DNA of 64,000 bases, from the NCBI RefSeq assembly GCF_001188955.3, contig NZ_JPRF03000020.1:1-64000 (forward strand), written 5' to 3'. Below the pieces are notes generated by a model that was not told the DNA's origin, ran no database searches, and saw only the letters and a program-made list of their open reading frames with translations. Source of the stretch: Kitasatospora aureofaciens. GTDB lineage: Bacteria; Actinomycetota; Actinomycetes; Streptomycetales; Streptomycetaceae. Both the position numbers and the translations under genes were made by a program. Positions within the stretch are counted from its first letter, which is position 1, and the number at the start of each line of letters is the position of its first letter. Below, piece after piece: positions 36,791 to 45,400 of the stretch.

Positions 36791-37027
36791 CTAGAACGAC
36801 GCCTTGACCGCTTCGTCCACCCGGCCGACGGCCTCCTGCTGGAACTGCTGGTCGGTGACGGCGGGGCCGCCGTCCGGCCGCTCGGTGCCGAAGAACAGCT
36901 CGGTCCGGGTGTACGGATCGTGCGGCGCGGTCGGGGTGCCCGCCGCACCGGCGACGGGGGCGAGAGCCGCACCCGTCATCAGTACGGCGGCGCCGGCGAA
37001 CAGCCCGGCCCAGGTTCTGGTTTCCAT
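36791..37027 (-). CDS. Short secreted protein, possibly truncated DUF3574
   Basis: A 78-residue protein with a signal peptide (METRTWAGLFAGAAVLMTGA, then ALAPVAGAAG, a likely cleavage site). The mature part DPYTRTELFFGTERPDGGPA resembles the start of DUF3574 proteins, which normally continue for a further 60-80 residues. Here it stops after VGRVDEAVKASF, so the domain looks truncated. The start is taken at METRTW because the upstream extension (MAATPVAFAQAAEPLRPP) is not signal-like at its beginning. Confidence 0.5.
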   Translation of the reverse strand: METRTWAGLFAGAAVLMTGAALAPVAGAAGTPTAPHDPYTRTELFFGTERPDGGPAVTDQQFQQEAVGRVDEAVKASF

Positions 37028-37086
37028 GATGTGGTCAACGGCCGGACCGGCCGGGGGACGCAGTGGTTCAGCCGCCTGGGCGAAGG

Positions 37087-37647
37087 CTACCGGCGTTGCT
37101 GCCACGTGCGCCGGGTGAGCTCGTACTCGACCTCGCCGTGCTCGGACCCGGGGATCGGGTGCGGCCAGTCCCCGGTGAAGTGCCGGAGGAACGAAAGGCC
37201 CGACTTCTCCATCACGCGCCGGGAGCGGGTGTTGACGGCCATGGTGTTCGCGGTGACCCGCTCGACCCCCAGATCGGTGAAGCCCTTGTCGATCAGGGCC
37301 AGCGAGCCCTCGGTGGCGTAACCCTTGCCCCAGGCCGCCCGGTTCAGCCGGTAGCCGAGCTCGACGACGGCGGGGCTGTGGTCGTCGAGGGGGCGGAACT
37401 CGAACCAGCCCAGGAACCGGCCCGTGGCCCTCTCCTCGGCGGCCCAGAAGCCACGGGTGCCGGAGCAGGCGTGGTCGTGGAGGAGACGCGGCAGGATCCG
37501 GGTCTCGACGGCCTCCCGGCTGGTCGGCTCACCGCCGTTGATGAAGCGCATGACCTCGGGGTCGTTGTCGAGCGCGTGGAGGTGGTCGGTGTCGCCTGCG
37601 GTGAACGGGCGCAGCAGGAGTCGTGCGGTCTGGAGGAAGACGTGCAT
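37087..37647 (-). CDS. GNAT acetyltransferase (RimJ/RimL-like)
   Basis: A 186-residue acetyltransferase. TARLLLRPFTAGDTDHLHAL and the VELGYRLNRAAWGKGYATEG core (motif A, acetyl-CoA loop RAAWGKGYATEG) with SRRVMEKSGLSFLRHF at the C-terminus are standard for the RimJ/RimL-like Acetyltransf_3 group. It probably acetylates a protein N-terminus or an amino compound. Nothing nearby indicates the substrate. Confidence 0.8.
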   Translation of the reverse strand: MHVFLQTARLLLRPFTAGDTDHLHALDNDPEVMRFINGGEPTSREAVETRILPRLLHDHACSGTRGFWAAEERATGRFLGWFEFRPLDDHSPAVVELGYRLNRAAWGKGYATEGSLALIDKGFTDLGVERVTANTMAVNTRSRRVMEKSGLSFLRHFTGDWPHPIPGSEHGEVEYELTRRTWQQRR

Positions 37648-37728
37648 GGTGGTGATCCTGGCTGCCTCACGAGCGGCGTGCCACCGGATATCCGCGCCCC
37701 GGCGACGGGCCGGGGCGCGGGGGAGCGC

Positions 37729-37806
37729 TCAGGCGACGAAGTGGTCGAACTCGCCGGCCTTGGCGCCGCTGATCCAGGCGTGGAGCTTGGCGCGGGTGGT
37801 TGTTCC
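37729..37806 (-). pseudogene. DUF397 C-terminal fragment
   Basis: The frame ends TRAKLHAWISGAKAGEFDHF-VA, nearly the same as the last residues of the intact DUF397 gene at 40575 (TRTKLNAWILGAKDGEFDHF). The N-terminal two thirds (W-x-x-S-S-x-S region) are missing and upstream sequence in the frame is unlike the family. It is a remnant, probably of a duplication or deletion. Confidence 0.65.
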
Positions 37807-37843
37807 CGGCGGTTCCGGGAGCGTCACGCCGGGTGACAGGCGT

Positions 37844-37873
37844 GCGGGCCCCGCTCGCCGGAGCGGGGCCCGC
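37844..37873. terminator. Orphan hairpin next to the DUF397 fragment
   Basis: GCGGGCCCCGCTC and GAGCGGGGCCCGC form a perfect 13-bp stem with a 4-nt loop. Genes on either side point away from it, so it has no obvious transcript to end. It may remain from a deleted gene. Confidence 0.6.
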
Positions 37874-37909
37874 GCCGGGGTGTCGGTCCCCGTTCCTAAG
37901 CTCAGCGGC

Positions 37910-38437
37910 ATGCCAGATGCCTACACCGTGTTGTGGACCCAGGACACCTGCCGCGAACTGCGCAAAGAGGGCCGCGTGGGTCAGCGGCCGCCAGTCGCCT
38001 TCAGCGGGGCGCACCAGTCGCTGCCCGCCTGGTCGGGTGCCCGAGTCGGGGACGAGGTGTACGCGCTGCACGTCAAGCAGCGCGAGGTGTTCGTGGTGAG
38101 CCGGATGCGGATCGTCGACCGCGAACGCGGCGACTGCTGCGGCGCCGAGCCGGAGACCTGGCGGGACCCTGGGTTCCCCGGGCACGCCGACTGGTGGATG
38201 CTCGGTGCCGGCGGCTGCGGCGCCGACGCCGTCCACGTGGACGCCACGCCCGTCCGCTTCGACCAGCGAATACCGGGCGACCTCCTGCCGCGCCTGACCT
38301 GGCGCAACCGCCGGAACCAGACTCGAGGACTGAAGTACGTGGTGGACGGGCGCCTCGAACGCTTCGTCAGCCTCCAGGGCTTCTACCGGCTGACTCCGGA
38401 GTCGGCCGACGAACTGGCGGAGCTCGTCGGGGCCTGA
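37910..38437 (+). CDS. Hypothetical protein with mixed alpha/beta character
   Basis: A 175-residue protein, unrecognised. MPDAYTVLWTQDTCRELRKE is the start. It has SGARVGDEVYALHVKQREVF, with a strand pattern, then a Cys-rich stretch DRERGDCCGAEPETW, and VSLQGFYRLTPESADELAEL at the end. The sequence resembles actinobacterial orphan proteins that have an ASCH/EVE-like (PUA-like) fold in the part VGDEVYALHVKQREVFVVSR, but this is a weak impression. No signal or membrane segment. ATG 37910 follows an orphan hairpin. Confidence 0.5.
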   Translation: MPDAYTVLWTQDTCRELRKEGRVGQRPPVAFSGAHQSLPAWSGARVGDEVYALHVKQREVFVVSRMRIVDRERGDCCGAEPETWRDPGFPGHADWWMLGAGGCGADAVHVDATPVRFDQRIPGDLLPRLTWRNRRNQTRGLKYVVDGRLERFVSLQGFYRLTPESADELAELVGA

Positions 38438-38504
38438 GGGCGTCGGGCCGTCAGGCCGCGCCCAGCGCCTCGGCCACGGCCGCACGCACGGCCGGGCTGG
38501 TTGT

Positions 38505-38533
38505 GCAGGAAGTCGGGCCGGCCGACTTCCTGC
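38505..38533. terminator. Hairpin between convergent genes
   Basis: GCAGGAAGTCGG and CCGACTTCCTGC form a perfect 12-bp stem with a 5-nt loop, between the hypothetical gene at 37910 and the NIPSNAP gene. It can terminate both. Confidence 0.75.
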
Positions 38534-38545
38534 GCACCCAGCCCC

Positions 38546-39100
38546 CTAACCCTTCACGGGCTCCAGGCGGAGGTGCTGGTGGGGCCAGGGTGGGGGCTCC
38601 TCGACCGCGCCGAACCAGAGGCGGGCGTCCTCGCCGGTGCGGACGGGGAGTTGGGGGAAGTCGTTCTCGGCGTGTTCGGTGCGGTGGAGGGCGTGCTCGG
38701 GGCCGAGGTGGCGGGCGGCCCAGGTGTCGAAGGCGGCCGCATCGGCGGGGTGGCAGACGGTGGCGCGAAGTTCGCGGCCGTCCGTCGGCAGGGCGAAGCC
38801 GGGGCCGCGCAGCAGCAGGACGTCGTCGCTGTCGATCATGGTCGCGTTGGCGGCGTCGCGGTGCTCCCGCCAGACCGGGCCGTAGTAGAACGCCTCCAGC
38901 GCGCGGCGGCGCTCCGCCATCGACGGGAAGGCGCGCAGCCAGACGAAGCGGTCCGGGTCGTCCAGGTCGCGGAAGCGGCCGCCGACGGTGATGCCGACCG
39001 CCTCCTGGCCGGTCACGAACTCCCGCTCGAACAGCTCGATCAGGGTCTCGCGGGCGCCGGGGTGCAGCGTGTACCGGCGCAGTTCGACGACGAGGCTCAT
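38546..39100 (-). CDS. NIPSNAP-family protein
   Basis: A 184-residue dimeric alpha/beta-barrel protein. VVELRRYTLHPGARETLIEL, GRFRDLDDPDRFVWLRAFPS, and ALEAFYYGPVWREHRDAANA are family signatures. The second half repeats the ferredoxin-like fold. NIPSNAP proteins have no single known reaction. It is translated with the upstream gene by a 4-base overlap (ATGA), so they form one unit, and both are divergent from the WYL regulator. Confidence 0.85.
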   Translation of the reverse strand: MSLVVELRRYTLHPGARETLIELFEREFVTGQEAVGITVGGRFRDLDDPDRFVWLRAFPSMAERRRALEAFYYGPVWREHRDAANATMIDSDDVLLLRGPGFALPTDGRELRATVCHPADAAAFDTWAARHLGPEHALHRTEHAENDFPQLPVRTGEDARLWFGAVEEPPPWPHQHLRLEPVKG

Positions 39101-39576
39101 GCGTTGCCCAGCCCGTCGAAGGCCGGACCGGTGCGGGTGAAGTCCATGGTCCAGTTGAGTTCCCAGGAGCGGCCGCCGTCGGCGGAGAACTCCTGCTCCC
39201 AGCGGGCGCTGTCCGGGCCGAGGCGGTACCAGGTGAAGTGCACGCGGATCGGGCGGCCGCCGAGGGTGTCCTCGCCGTGGAAGTCGCCCCGGTCACCGGT
39301 GAAGCCGCCGGTCACCGGGGGGTCCAGCCGGCCGGTCCGGCTGTCGGACCAGTGGATCGCCCACTGCCCGGTCTCCCGGTCGAACAGCCGCAGGGTGACG
39401 CCCCGGAGGCCGCGGGTGGGGAAGGTGATCTCGTCGATGTTGCCGGCGCCCCCGAACAGCGGCCGGACCACCGAGTGGCCGGGGAACTCCTCCCAGGCCC
39501 CGCCACCGGAGAGCGGTGCGGTGAGACGGCGATTGGCCACGTCCCACGTGCCGTACAGGAAGTCGAAGTCGTTCAT
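39097..39576 (-). CDS. DUF1579-like lipocalin-type protein
   Basis: A 159-residue beta-barrel-like protein: DFDFLYGTWDVANRRLTAPL, then FPTRGLRGVTLRLFDRETGQ, WAIHWSDSRTG and a C-terminal WTMDFTRTGPAFDGLGNA. It resembles DUF1579 proteins (calycin-like beta barrel). No signal peptide. The start is at MNDFDFLYGTWD. It is the first gene of the two-gene unit with NIPSNAP and is controlled from the operator upstream. Confidence 0.7.
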   Translation of the reverse strand: MNDFDFLYGTWDVANRRLTAPLSGGGAWEEFPGHSVVRPLFGGAGNIDEITFPTRGLRGVTLRLFDRETGQWAIHWSDSRTGRLDPPVTGGFTGDRGDFHGEDTLGGRPIRVHFTWYRLGPDSARWEQEFSADGGRSWELNWTMDFTRTGPAFDGLGNA

Positions 39577-39594
39577 GCGGCGCAGGCTAGGGGC

Positions 39595-39623
39595 ACTCCA
39601 CTGACAACGCCTGTCAGTGGAGT
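39595..39623. promoter_or_regulatory. Perfect operator palindrome between DUF1579/NIPSNAP unit and WYL regulator
   Basis: ACTCCACTGACA (39595-39606), 5-nt spacer, TGTCAGTGGAGT (39612-39623): a perfect 12-bp inverted repeat in the 64-bp divergent gap. The TGACA-N5-TGTCA core is of the type bound by YafY/WYL regulators, so it probably serves the regulator at 39641. Confidence 0.8.
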
Positions 39624-39640
39624 CGGGAAGACTGGGCGGC

Positions 39641-40570
39641 ATGCGCGCGAGTCGGCTCGTCAACCTGCTGCTCCTCCTCCAGAACCGGGGCCGGATGACC
39701 GCCCGGCAGCTGGCCGAGGAGCTGGAGGTGTCCGCCCGGACGGTCTACCGGGACGTCGAGGCGCTCGCCGCCGCCGGGATCCCGCTGTACGGCGAGGCCG
39801 GGCACGCGGGCGGCTACCGGCTGGTCGACGGATACCGGACCCGCCTCACCGGGCTGACCGCCGACGAGGCGCAGGCCGCCTTCCTGGCCGCGCTCCCCGG
39901 CACCGCCGCCGAACTCGGCCTCGGTGAGGCGCTCGCGACCGCCCAGCTCAAGCTGAGGGCGGCTCTCCCGGCCGAGCTGCGCGAGCACGCCGGACGGATC
40001 CAGGAGCGCTTCCTGCTGGACGCCCCCGGCTGGTACGGCGACGCGGACGAGACCCCGCACCTGGCGGCCGTCGCCGCCGCGGTCTGGGGCCGCCGGGCGG
40101 TGGTGCTGCGGTACCGGCGCTGGCGGGCGCCGGAGGAGATCGAGCGCAGGGTGGAGCCGTACGGGCTGGTGCTCAAGGCGGGCCGCTGGTACCTGGTGGC
40201 CGGCGGGCCGTCCGGGACGCGCACCTACCGGGTCGACCAGATCATCGAACTCGGCGAGCAGCGCGAGGAGTTCGCCGTACCGGGCGGCTTCGGGCTGGCT
40301 GCCTACTGGCAGGGCTACCTGGCGGACTTCCGTGCCCGGCTGCACACCGGTGAGGCGCTGGTGCGGCTGACCCCGGAGGGCGCCCGCCGCCTCGGGGTGG
40401 CGCCGGCGGAGGGCGGCTGGACGCGGGCCCGGGTGCCGATCGAGTCGGTCGACCACGCCCACGGGGAGTTCCTGCGCCTGGGCGCCGAGGTCGAGGTCCT
40501 GGAGCCGGCCGAACTCCGGGACCGCATCGCGGGGACGGTCAGGGCGCTCGCCGCCCGCTACGACGGGTGA
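39641..40570 (+). CDS. YafY-like HTH/WYL transcriptional regulator
   Basis: A 309-residue regulator. The N-terminal winged HTH is SRLVNLLLLLQNRGRMTARQ, then LAEELEVSARTVYRDVEALA, and GIPLYGEAGHAGGYRLVDGY. The WYL domain is visible in VVLRYRRWRAPEEIERRVEP and YGLVLKAGRWYLVAG. A C-terminal WCX-like part follows. WYL regulators bind a small ligand or nucleic acid. It is divergent from the DUF1579/NIPSNAP unit with a perfect operator in the gap, so it most likely controls those two genes and itself. The ATG at 39641 gives the standard start MRASRLVNLL. Confidence 0.88.
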   Translation: MRASRLVNLLLLLQNRGRMTARQLAEELEVSARTVYRDVEALAAAGIPLYGEAGHAGGYRLVDGYRTRLTGLTADEAQAAFLAALPGTAAELGLGEALATAQLKLRAALPAELREHAGRIQERFLLDAPGWYGDADETPHLAAVAAAVWGRRAVVLRYRRWRAPEEIERRVEPYGLVLKAGRWYLVAGGPSGTRTYRVDQIIELGEQREEFAVPGGFGLAAYWQGYLADFRARLHTGEALVRLTPEGARRLGVAPAEGGWTRARVPIESVDHAHGEFLRLGAEVEVLEPAELRDRIAGTVRALAARYDG

Positions 40571-40574
40571 GCGC

Positions 40575-40781
40575 TCAGAGCCCCACGAAGTGGTCGAACT
40601 CGCCGTCCTTGGCGCCCAGGATCCAGGCGTTGAGCTTGGTACGGGTGGTGGTGACGACCAGCTCGGGGTTGTCGGACTCGCGGATGTAGACGAACTCGCC
40701 CTCGGAGGCGATCTCCAGCCAGTTGGCCTGGTCGGTGCTGAAGCTCGACCTCTGCCAGTCGAGCTGCTCCGTGCGCTCCAT
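40575..40781 (-). CDS. DUF397 protein
   Basis: A 68-residue protein. WQRSSFSTDQANWLEIASEG, then VYIRESDNPELVVTTTRTKL and AWILGAKDGEFDHFVGL give the full DUF397 pattern (W-x-x-S-S-x-S, then V-x-x-R-D/E-S, ending with the A-W-x-x-x-x-x-x-G-E-F motif). In Streptomyces these are usually next to an XRE-type HTH gene (as in BldB/WhiJ-like pairs), but none is adjacent here. It is convergent with the WYL gene, 4 bp away. ATG at 40779-40781. Confidence 0.8.
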   Translation of the reverse strand: MERTEQLDWQRSSFSTDQANWLEIASEGEFVYIRESDNPELVVTTTRTKLNAWILGAKDGEFDHFVGL

Positions 40782-40979
40782 GCGTACCCCTCCTGATCGT
40801 TCACTACGGCCGCAACGAGGGTACTGCTCAACGAAAGAACACAGCGGCATCGTTTCGGTCATGTCAATTCGTGCGAGACGTTGTGCTATTCCATTGGGGT
40901 GTCAGTCGTTCCTACACTGAGACCCCGCCGCACGGGGGCTGCGGGAGGCAGGTTGCCGACGGGCCCGGGGGAGGCACGT

Positions 40980-42431
40980 GTGACTGACCGGGGCTGGGAC
41001 GAGGACGAGGCCCGGCCGTACTTCTTCCTCTCCTACGCGCACACCCCCAAGTCCGGTGCGCGCGGTGCCGGCGACCCGAACCACTGGGTCCGACAGCTGT
41101 ACCGGGACCTCTGCGAGGCGGTGCTGCAACTCACCACCGTCCCGGCCGGGGTGCCGGTCGGATTCATGGACGAGTCCATGCACCAGGGCGAGTTGTGGGC
41201 CGAGCGGCTGTCCGAGGAGCTGGCGAGCTGCCGGGTGTTCGTGCCGCTGTACTCGCCCCGCTACTTCAACAGCGTCCCGTGCGGTCAGGAGTGGCACGCC
41301 TTCACCCGGCGCCCGGTGTACCCGGCGACCATCGACGCCGAGCGCACCAGCGGCATCGTCCCGGTGCTGTGGGCGCCGATGAGCCGCTACCGGCTGCCCA
41401 AGGTGGCCAGCGAACTCCAGTTCAACCACGCCGGGTTCGGGCCCGACTACGCCACCGAGGGCCTCTACGCGCTGATGAAGCTCAGCTACTTCCGCGCAGC
41501 CTACGAGCTGGCCGTGCACCGGCTGGCCGCGCGGATCGTGCAGGTCGCGGAGGAGACGGTGATCCCGGTCGGGCGCCGGCTGGACTTCAACACACTGCCC
41601 AGCGCCTTCAACGTGACCGCCCCGACCAAGCAGCTGCGGATCTCCGTACTCACCTACCACCAGGGCGAGTTGCCGCCCGACCGCAATCCCGACTTCTACG
41701 GCGCCCGGCGTACCGACTGGCACCCCTACCGTCCGGCCGGGTCGCCGATAGCCCAGCACGCGGTCCGCCTGGCGCGGCAGTTGGGGTTCCAGCCGACCGT
41801 GCACGAGTTCGACGACGAGGTCGAGTCGATCATCGAGGGCAACGCCGAGGCCCCCGGACTGCTGCTGCTGGACCGGTGGGCGCTGCGCGACCCGCACCGG
41901 CGCGAGCTGGTCCGCCGCTTCGACCGCTGCGACGCCACCTGGGTGAGCGTGCTGGAGCCGTGGAACAGCGACGACCCCGAGTGCGACGGCGGCGGCCGGG
42001 AACTGGTCGAGCTCAGCGACCAGATCCTGCGGATCACCCGGCGGGCCGGCCGCCCGAGCTTCCTCGGGGTGACCGGCCCGACCGGGCTGGACACCCTGGA
42101 GGACTTCGACGACGCCCTGCCCCGGGCGGCGATGAAGGCCAAGTACGCCTTCGAGAGCCGCACCAGGGCCGAACCCGAGGAACCGCCGACGCCCCGGCCG
42201 AGCCTGCGGGAGGCATTCCGGCGAGAGCCGGGGGCGTACGGGCCGGACGGCTTCGGCGGACACCGGCCCGACCAGTACGGTCCGGACCCCGTCGACCGGG
42301 ACCACGACCCGGACGACGGGACCGACCACCGCAACGCCCGTACCAACGACCACCGCGACACCCGCGACGACCGTGACGGCGGCGATGACCCCGATGCTGG
42401 GATGGCGCCCTTGGGAGGACCGCACCGATGA
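40980..42431 (+). CDS. fxsC: TIR-like protein FxsC (module C)
   Basis: A 483-residue protein of the FxsC type. The N-terminal TIR fold starts EARPYFFLSYAHTPKSGARG. FVPLYSPRYFNSVPCGQEWHAF ends the TIR core with Glu104 in the C-x-x-E position. The second lobe (about 210-370) includes QLRISVLTYHQGELPP and EAPGLLLLDRWALRDPHRRE. The C-terminal 70 residues are disordered and rich in Asp, His, Arg and Pro. GTG 40980 follows GGGGGAGG. It overlaps the next gene by 4 bases (ATGA). A close paralogue is at 22.6 kb, but no precursor or radical SAM gene is next to this pair. Confidence 0.85.
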   Translation: MTDRGWDEDEARPYFFLSYAHTPKSGARGAGDPNHWVRQLYRDLCEAVLQLTTVPAGVPVGFMDESMHQGELWAERLSEELASCRVFVPLYSPRYFNSVPCGQEWHAFTRRPVYPATIDAERTSGIVPVLWAPMSRYRLPKVASELQFNHAGFGPDYATEGLYALMKLSYFRAAYELAVHRLAARIVQVAEETVIPVGRRLDFNTLPSAFNVTAPTKQLRISVLTYHQGELPPDRNPDFYGARRTDWHPYRPAGSPIAQHAVRLARQLGFQPTVHEFDDEVESIIEGNAEAPGLLLLDRWALRDPHRRELVRRFDRCDATWVSVLEPWNSDDPECDGGGRELVELSDQILRITRRAGRPSFLGVTGPTGLDTLEDFDDALPRAAMKAKYAFESRTRAEPEEPPTPRPSLREAFRREPGAYGPDGFGGHRPDQYGPDPVDRDHDPDDGTDHRNARTNDHRDTRDDRDGGDDPDAGMAPLGGPHR

Positions 42432-45400
42432 GTGAGAACACCACCAGGAACTTCCGCGTCGGCGCCGCCGAGCTGGCCGCCGCGCGCGAGGCCGCCAGGC
42501 GAGCCGCGGAGCAGGACCGCCAGGGCCGGATCATCACCTTCTACTCCTACAAGGGCGGCACCGGCCGCACCATGGCCCTCGCCAACACCGCCTGGATCCT
42601 CGCCGCCAACGGCTTCCGGGTGCTCACCGTGGACTGGGACCTGGAGGCCCCCGGCCTCGCCAAGTTCTTCCACCCCTTCCTCGACCCGGCCTCCCTGGCC
42701 GGCACCACCGGGATGATGGACCTCATCGCCGAGTACCGCGAGGAGGCGCTGCGCCCGGTCGAGCACGCCGAGGGATGGCACCTGGACTTCGCCCGGGTGC
42801 ACCCGCACGCGCTGTCGCTGTCCTGGCCGCACTTCCCGGCCGGCGGCAGCCTGGACTTCCTCTCCGCGGGCCAGTTCAACCGCGACTACTCCGAGGCCGT
42901 CACCCACCTCGACTGGGACATCTTCTACGACCGCTTCGACGGCGGGCAGTTCTTCGACGCGCTCAAGGCCGACATGTCCAAGCGCTACGACTACGTGCTG
43001 ATCGACTCCCGCACCGGCCTGTCCGACATCGCCGAGATCTGCACCGTCCAGATGCCCGACGACCTGGTGGTCTGCTTCACCCTCAGCGACCAGTCCATCG
43101 ACGGCGCCTCCCGGATCGCCCAGCACATCCACGACCGCTACCGCGACCGCGGCATCCGCATCCTGCCCGTCCCGATGCGCATCGACGAGGGCGAGAAGGA
43201 GAAGGCGGACGCCGGCCGCGCCCTCGCCCGGGTGCGCTTCGACGGCCTGCCCGCGGGCCTGAGCGGCGAGGAGCTCGCCGGCTACTGGGGCTCGGTGGAG
43301 ATCCCGTACCGGCCGTTCTACGCCTACGAGGAGATCCTCGCCACCTTCGGCGACCAGACCGGCACCCCCACCTCGATGCTGGCCGCCTGCGAGCGGCTCA
43401 CCTCGATGATCACCGAGGGGCGGGTCACCGGCCTGCCGCCGGTCGACGAGGAGGTGCGGCTGCGCTACGTCGACGCCTTCACCCGCCGCCGCCCGTCCGT
43501 CCCCGCCGACCTCTACCTCTCCTACGTGCCCGAGGACCGGATGTGGGCGGACTGGATCGAGTCGGTGCTGACCCGGGCGGGCTTCCGGGTGCTGCCGCGC
43601 GATCTCAGCGCCGGCACCGACCCGCGCGAGGAGACGGAGCGCGGTATCGACTCCGCCTACCGCACCGTCGCCGTGCTCTCGCCCGCCTACCAGCGCTCCC
43701 CGCAGGCCCGGGCGCTGTGGGAGTCGGTGGTCAACTCCGACCCCTCCGGCACCCGGCGCCAGCTGCTGCCGGTGCGCGTCGGCGACGTCCGGCTCACCGC
43801 GCCGTTCAGCAACCGCAACCCGGTCGACCTGGTCGGCCGCGACGAGGCCCAGTCCGTCCAGAGCCTGCTGCGGGCGCTGGGCCGCGGCGAAGCCCCGCTC
43901 GGCGACGCCCCCAGCGGCGGCCCGCGCTTCCCCGGCAGCAAGCCCTCGGTGTGGGACGTGCCGCCGCGCAACCCCTCCTTCACCGGCCGCGCCGCCGTGC
44001 TGGAGCAGCTCCGCAACCAGCTGCGCGGCGGCATGGCGGCCGTCCTGCCCACCCCGCAGACCCTGTACGGGCTCGGCGGCGTCGGCAAGACCCAGGTCGC
44101 GCTGGAGTACGCCCACCGCTTCATGTCCGACTACGACCTGGTCTGGTGGATCGACGCCGAGCAGACCGAGCTGGTCGCCCCCGCGCTCGCCGAACTCGCC
44201 CGCCGCCTGGGCCTGCGCGTCGGCGACTCCGTCACCGAGGCCGCCGAGGCCGCCCGGGAGGCACTGCGCCGCGGCGTGCCCACCTCCCGCTGGCTGCTGA
44301 TCTTCGACAACGCCGACGAACCCAGCGAGATCCGCCGCTTCTTCCCCGGCGGCTCCGGCCACATCCTGGTCACCTCCCGCAACCAGGCCTGGACCGGGCA
44401 CGCCGAGGCGCTGGAGGTCGACGTCTTCACCCGCGGCGAGAGCGTCGAGCACCTGTGCCGGCGCGCCCGCAGCCTCTCCCGGGCGGACGCCGACCGGGTC
44501 GCCGAGGCCGTCGGCGACCTGCCGCTGGCCGTCGAGGTGGCCGCCGCCTGGCTGGACACCACCGGCACCCCGGTGGACACCTACGTCAGCCAGCTGCACG
44601 CCGAGGCCGCCCGCGCGCTCGCCGTCGACCACCCCACCGACTACCCCACCCCGGTCGCCGCGACCTGGAACGTCTCGATCGGACGGCTGCGCCAGCAGTC
44701 CCCGGCCGCCGTGCGGCTGCTCCAGCTGTGCGCCTTCTTCGCGCCCGAGCCGATCTCCATGAACCTCTTCTACAGCGACCAGATGATCCGGGCGCTGGTG
44801 AAGTACGACGCCGACCTCAGCGACAAGTTCATGCTCGGCAAGGTCATCCAGGCGATCGGCCGGTACGCCCTGGCCAAGGTCGACGCCGGCAGCAACAGCT
44901 TCCAGGTGCACCGGCTCGTCCAGGCGGTGATCCGGGCCGGGATGAGCGACGACGAGCAGGAGATCGCCGTCCACGAGGTGCACCGCATCCTCACCGGCGC
45001 CCGGCCCGTCCTCGGCGACACCGACGACCCGGCCAACTGGCCCGCCTTCGACGAGATCTGGCCCCACCTGTCGCCCTCCAAGGCCCACAACTGCGACGAG
45101 GCCGACACCCGCCAGCTGCTCATCGACCGCGTCCGCTACCTGTGGAAGCGCGGCGAACTCGACCGCGCCCGCGACCTCGGCCACGCCCTGGACGCCGAGT
45201 GGACCAGCAAGCTCGGCGAGGACGACCGGCAGACCCTGCTGCTGCGCTTCCAACTCGCCAACGTGCTGCGCTCCCAGGGAAGTTACGCCGAGGCGCTGGC
45301 GTTGGACGAAGCCACCCTGGAGCGCCAGCGGGCGCTGCTCGGCGAGCACCACCCGTACACCCTGATGACGGCCGGCTCACTCGGCGCCGACCGCCGGGCG

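Noticed and set aside
40861..40920. A 19-codon ATG frame (MSIRARRCAIPLGCQSFLH) upstream of module C fxsC as a possible precursor peptide
   Set aside because: It has no ribosome-binding site, no leader-like sequence and no F-x-S-x-x ending; it is probably chance.
41726..45352. A 1208-codon open frame on the minus strand opposite the module C genes
   Set aside because: Same shadow composition and no recognisable motif; the plus-strand protein has clear ATPase, NB-ARC and TPR motifs.
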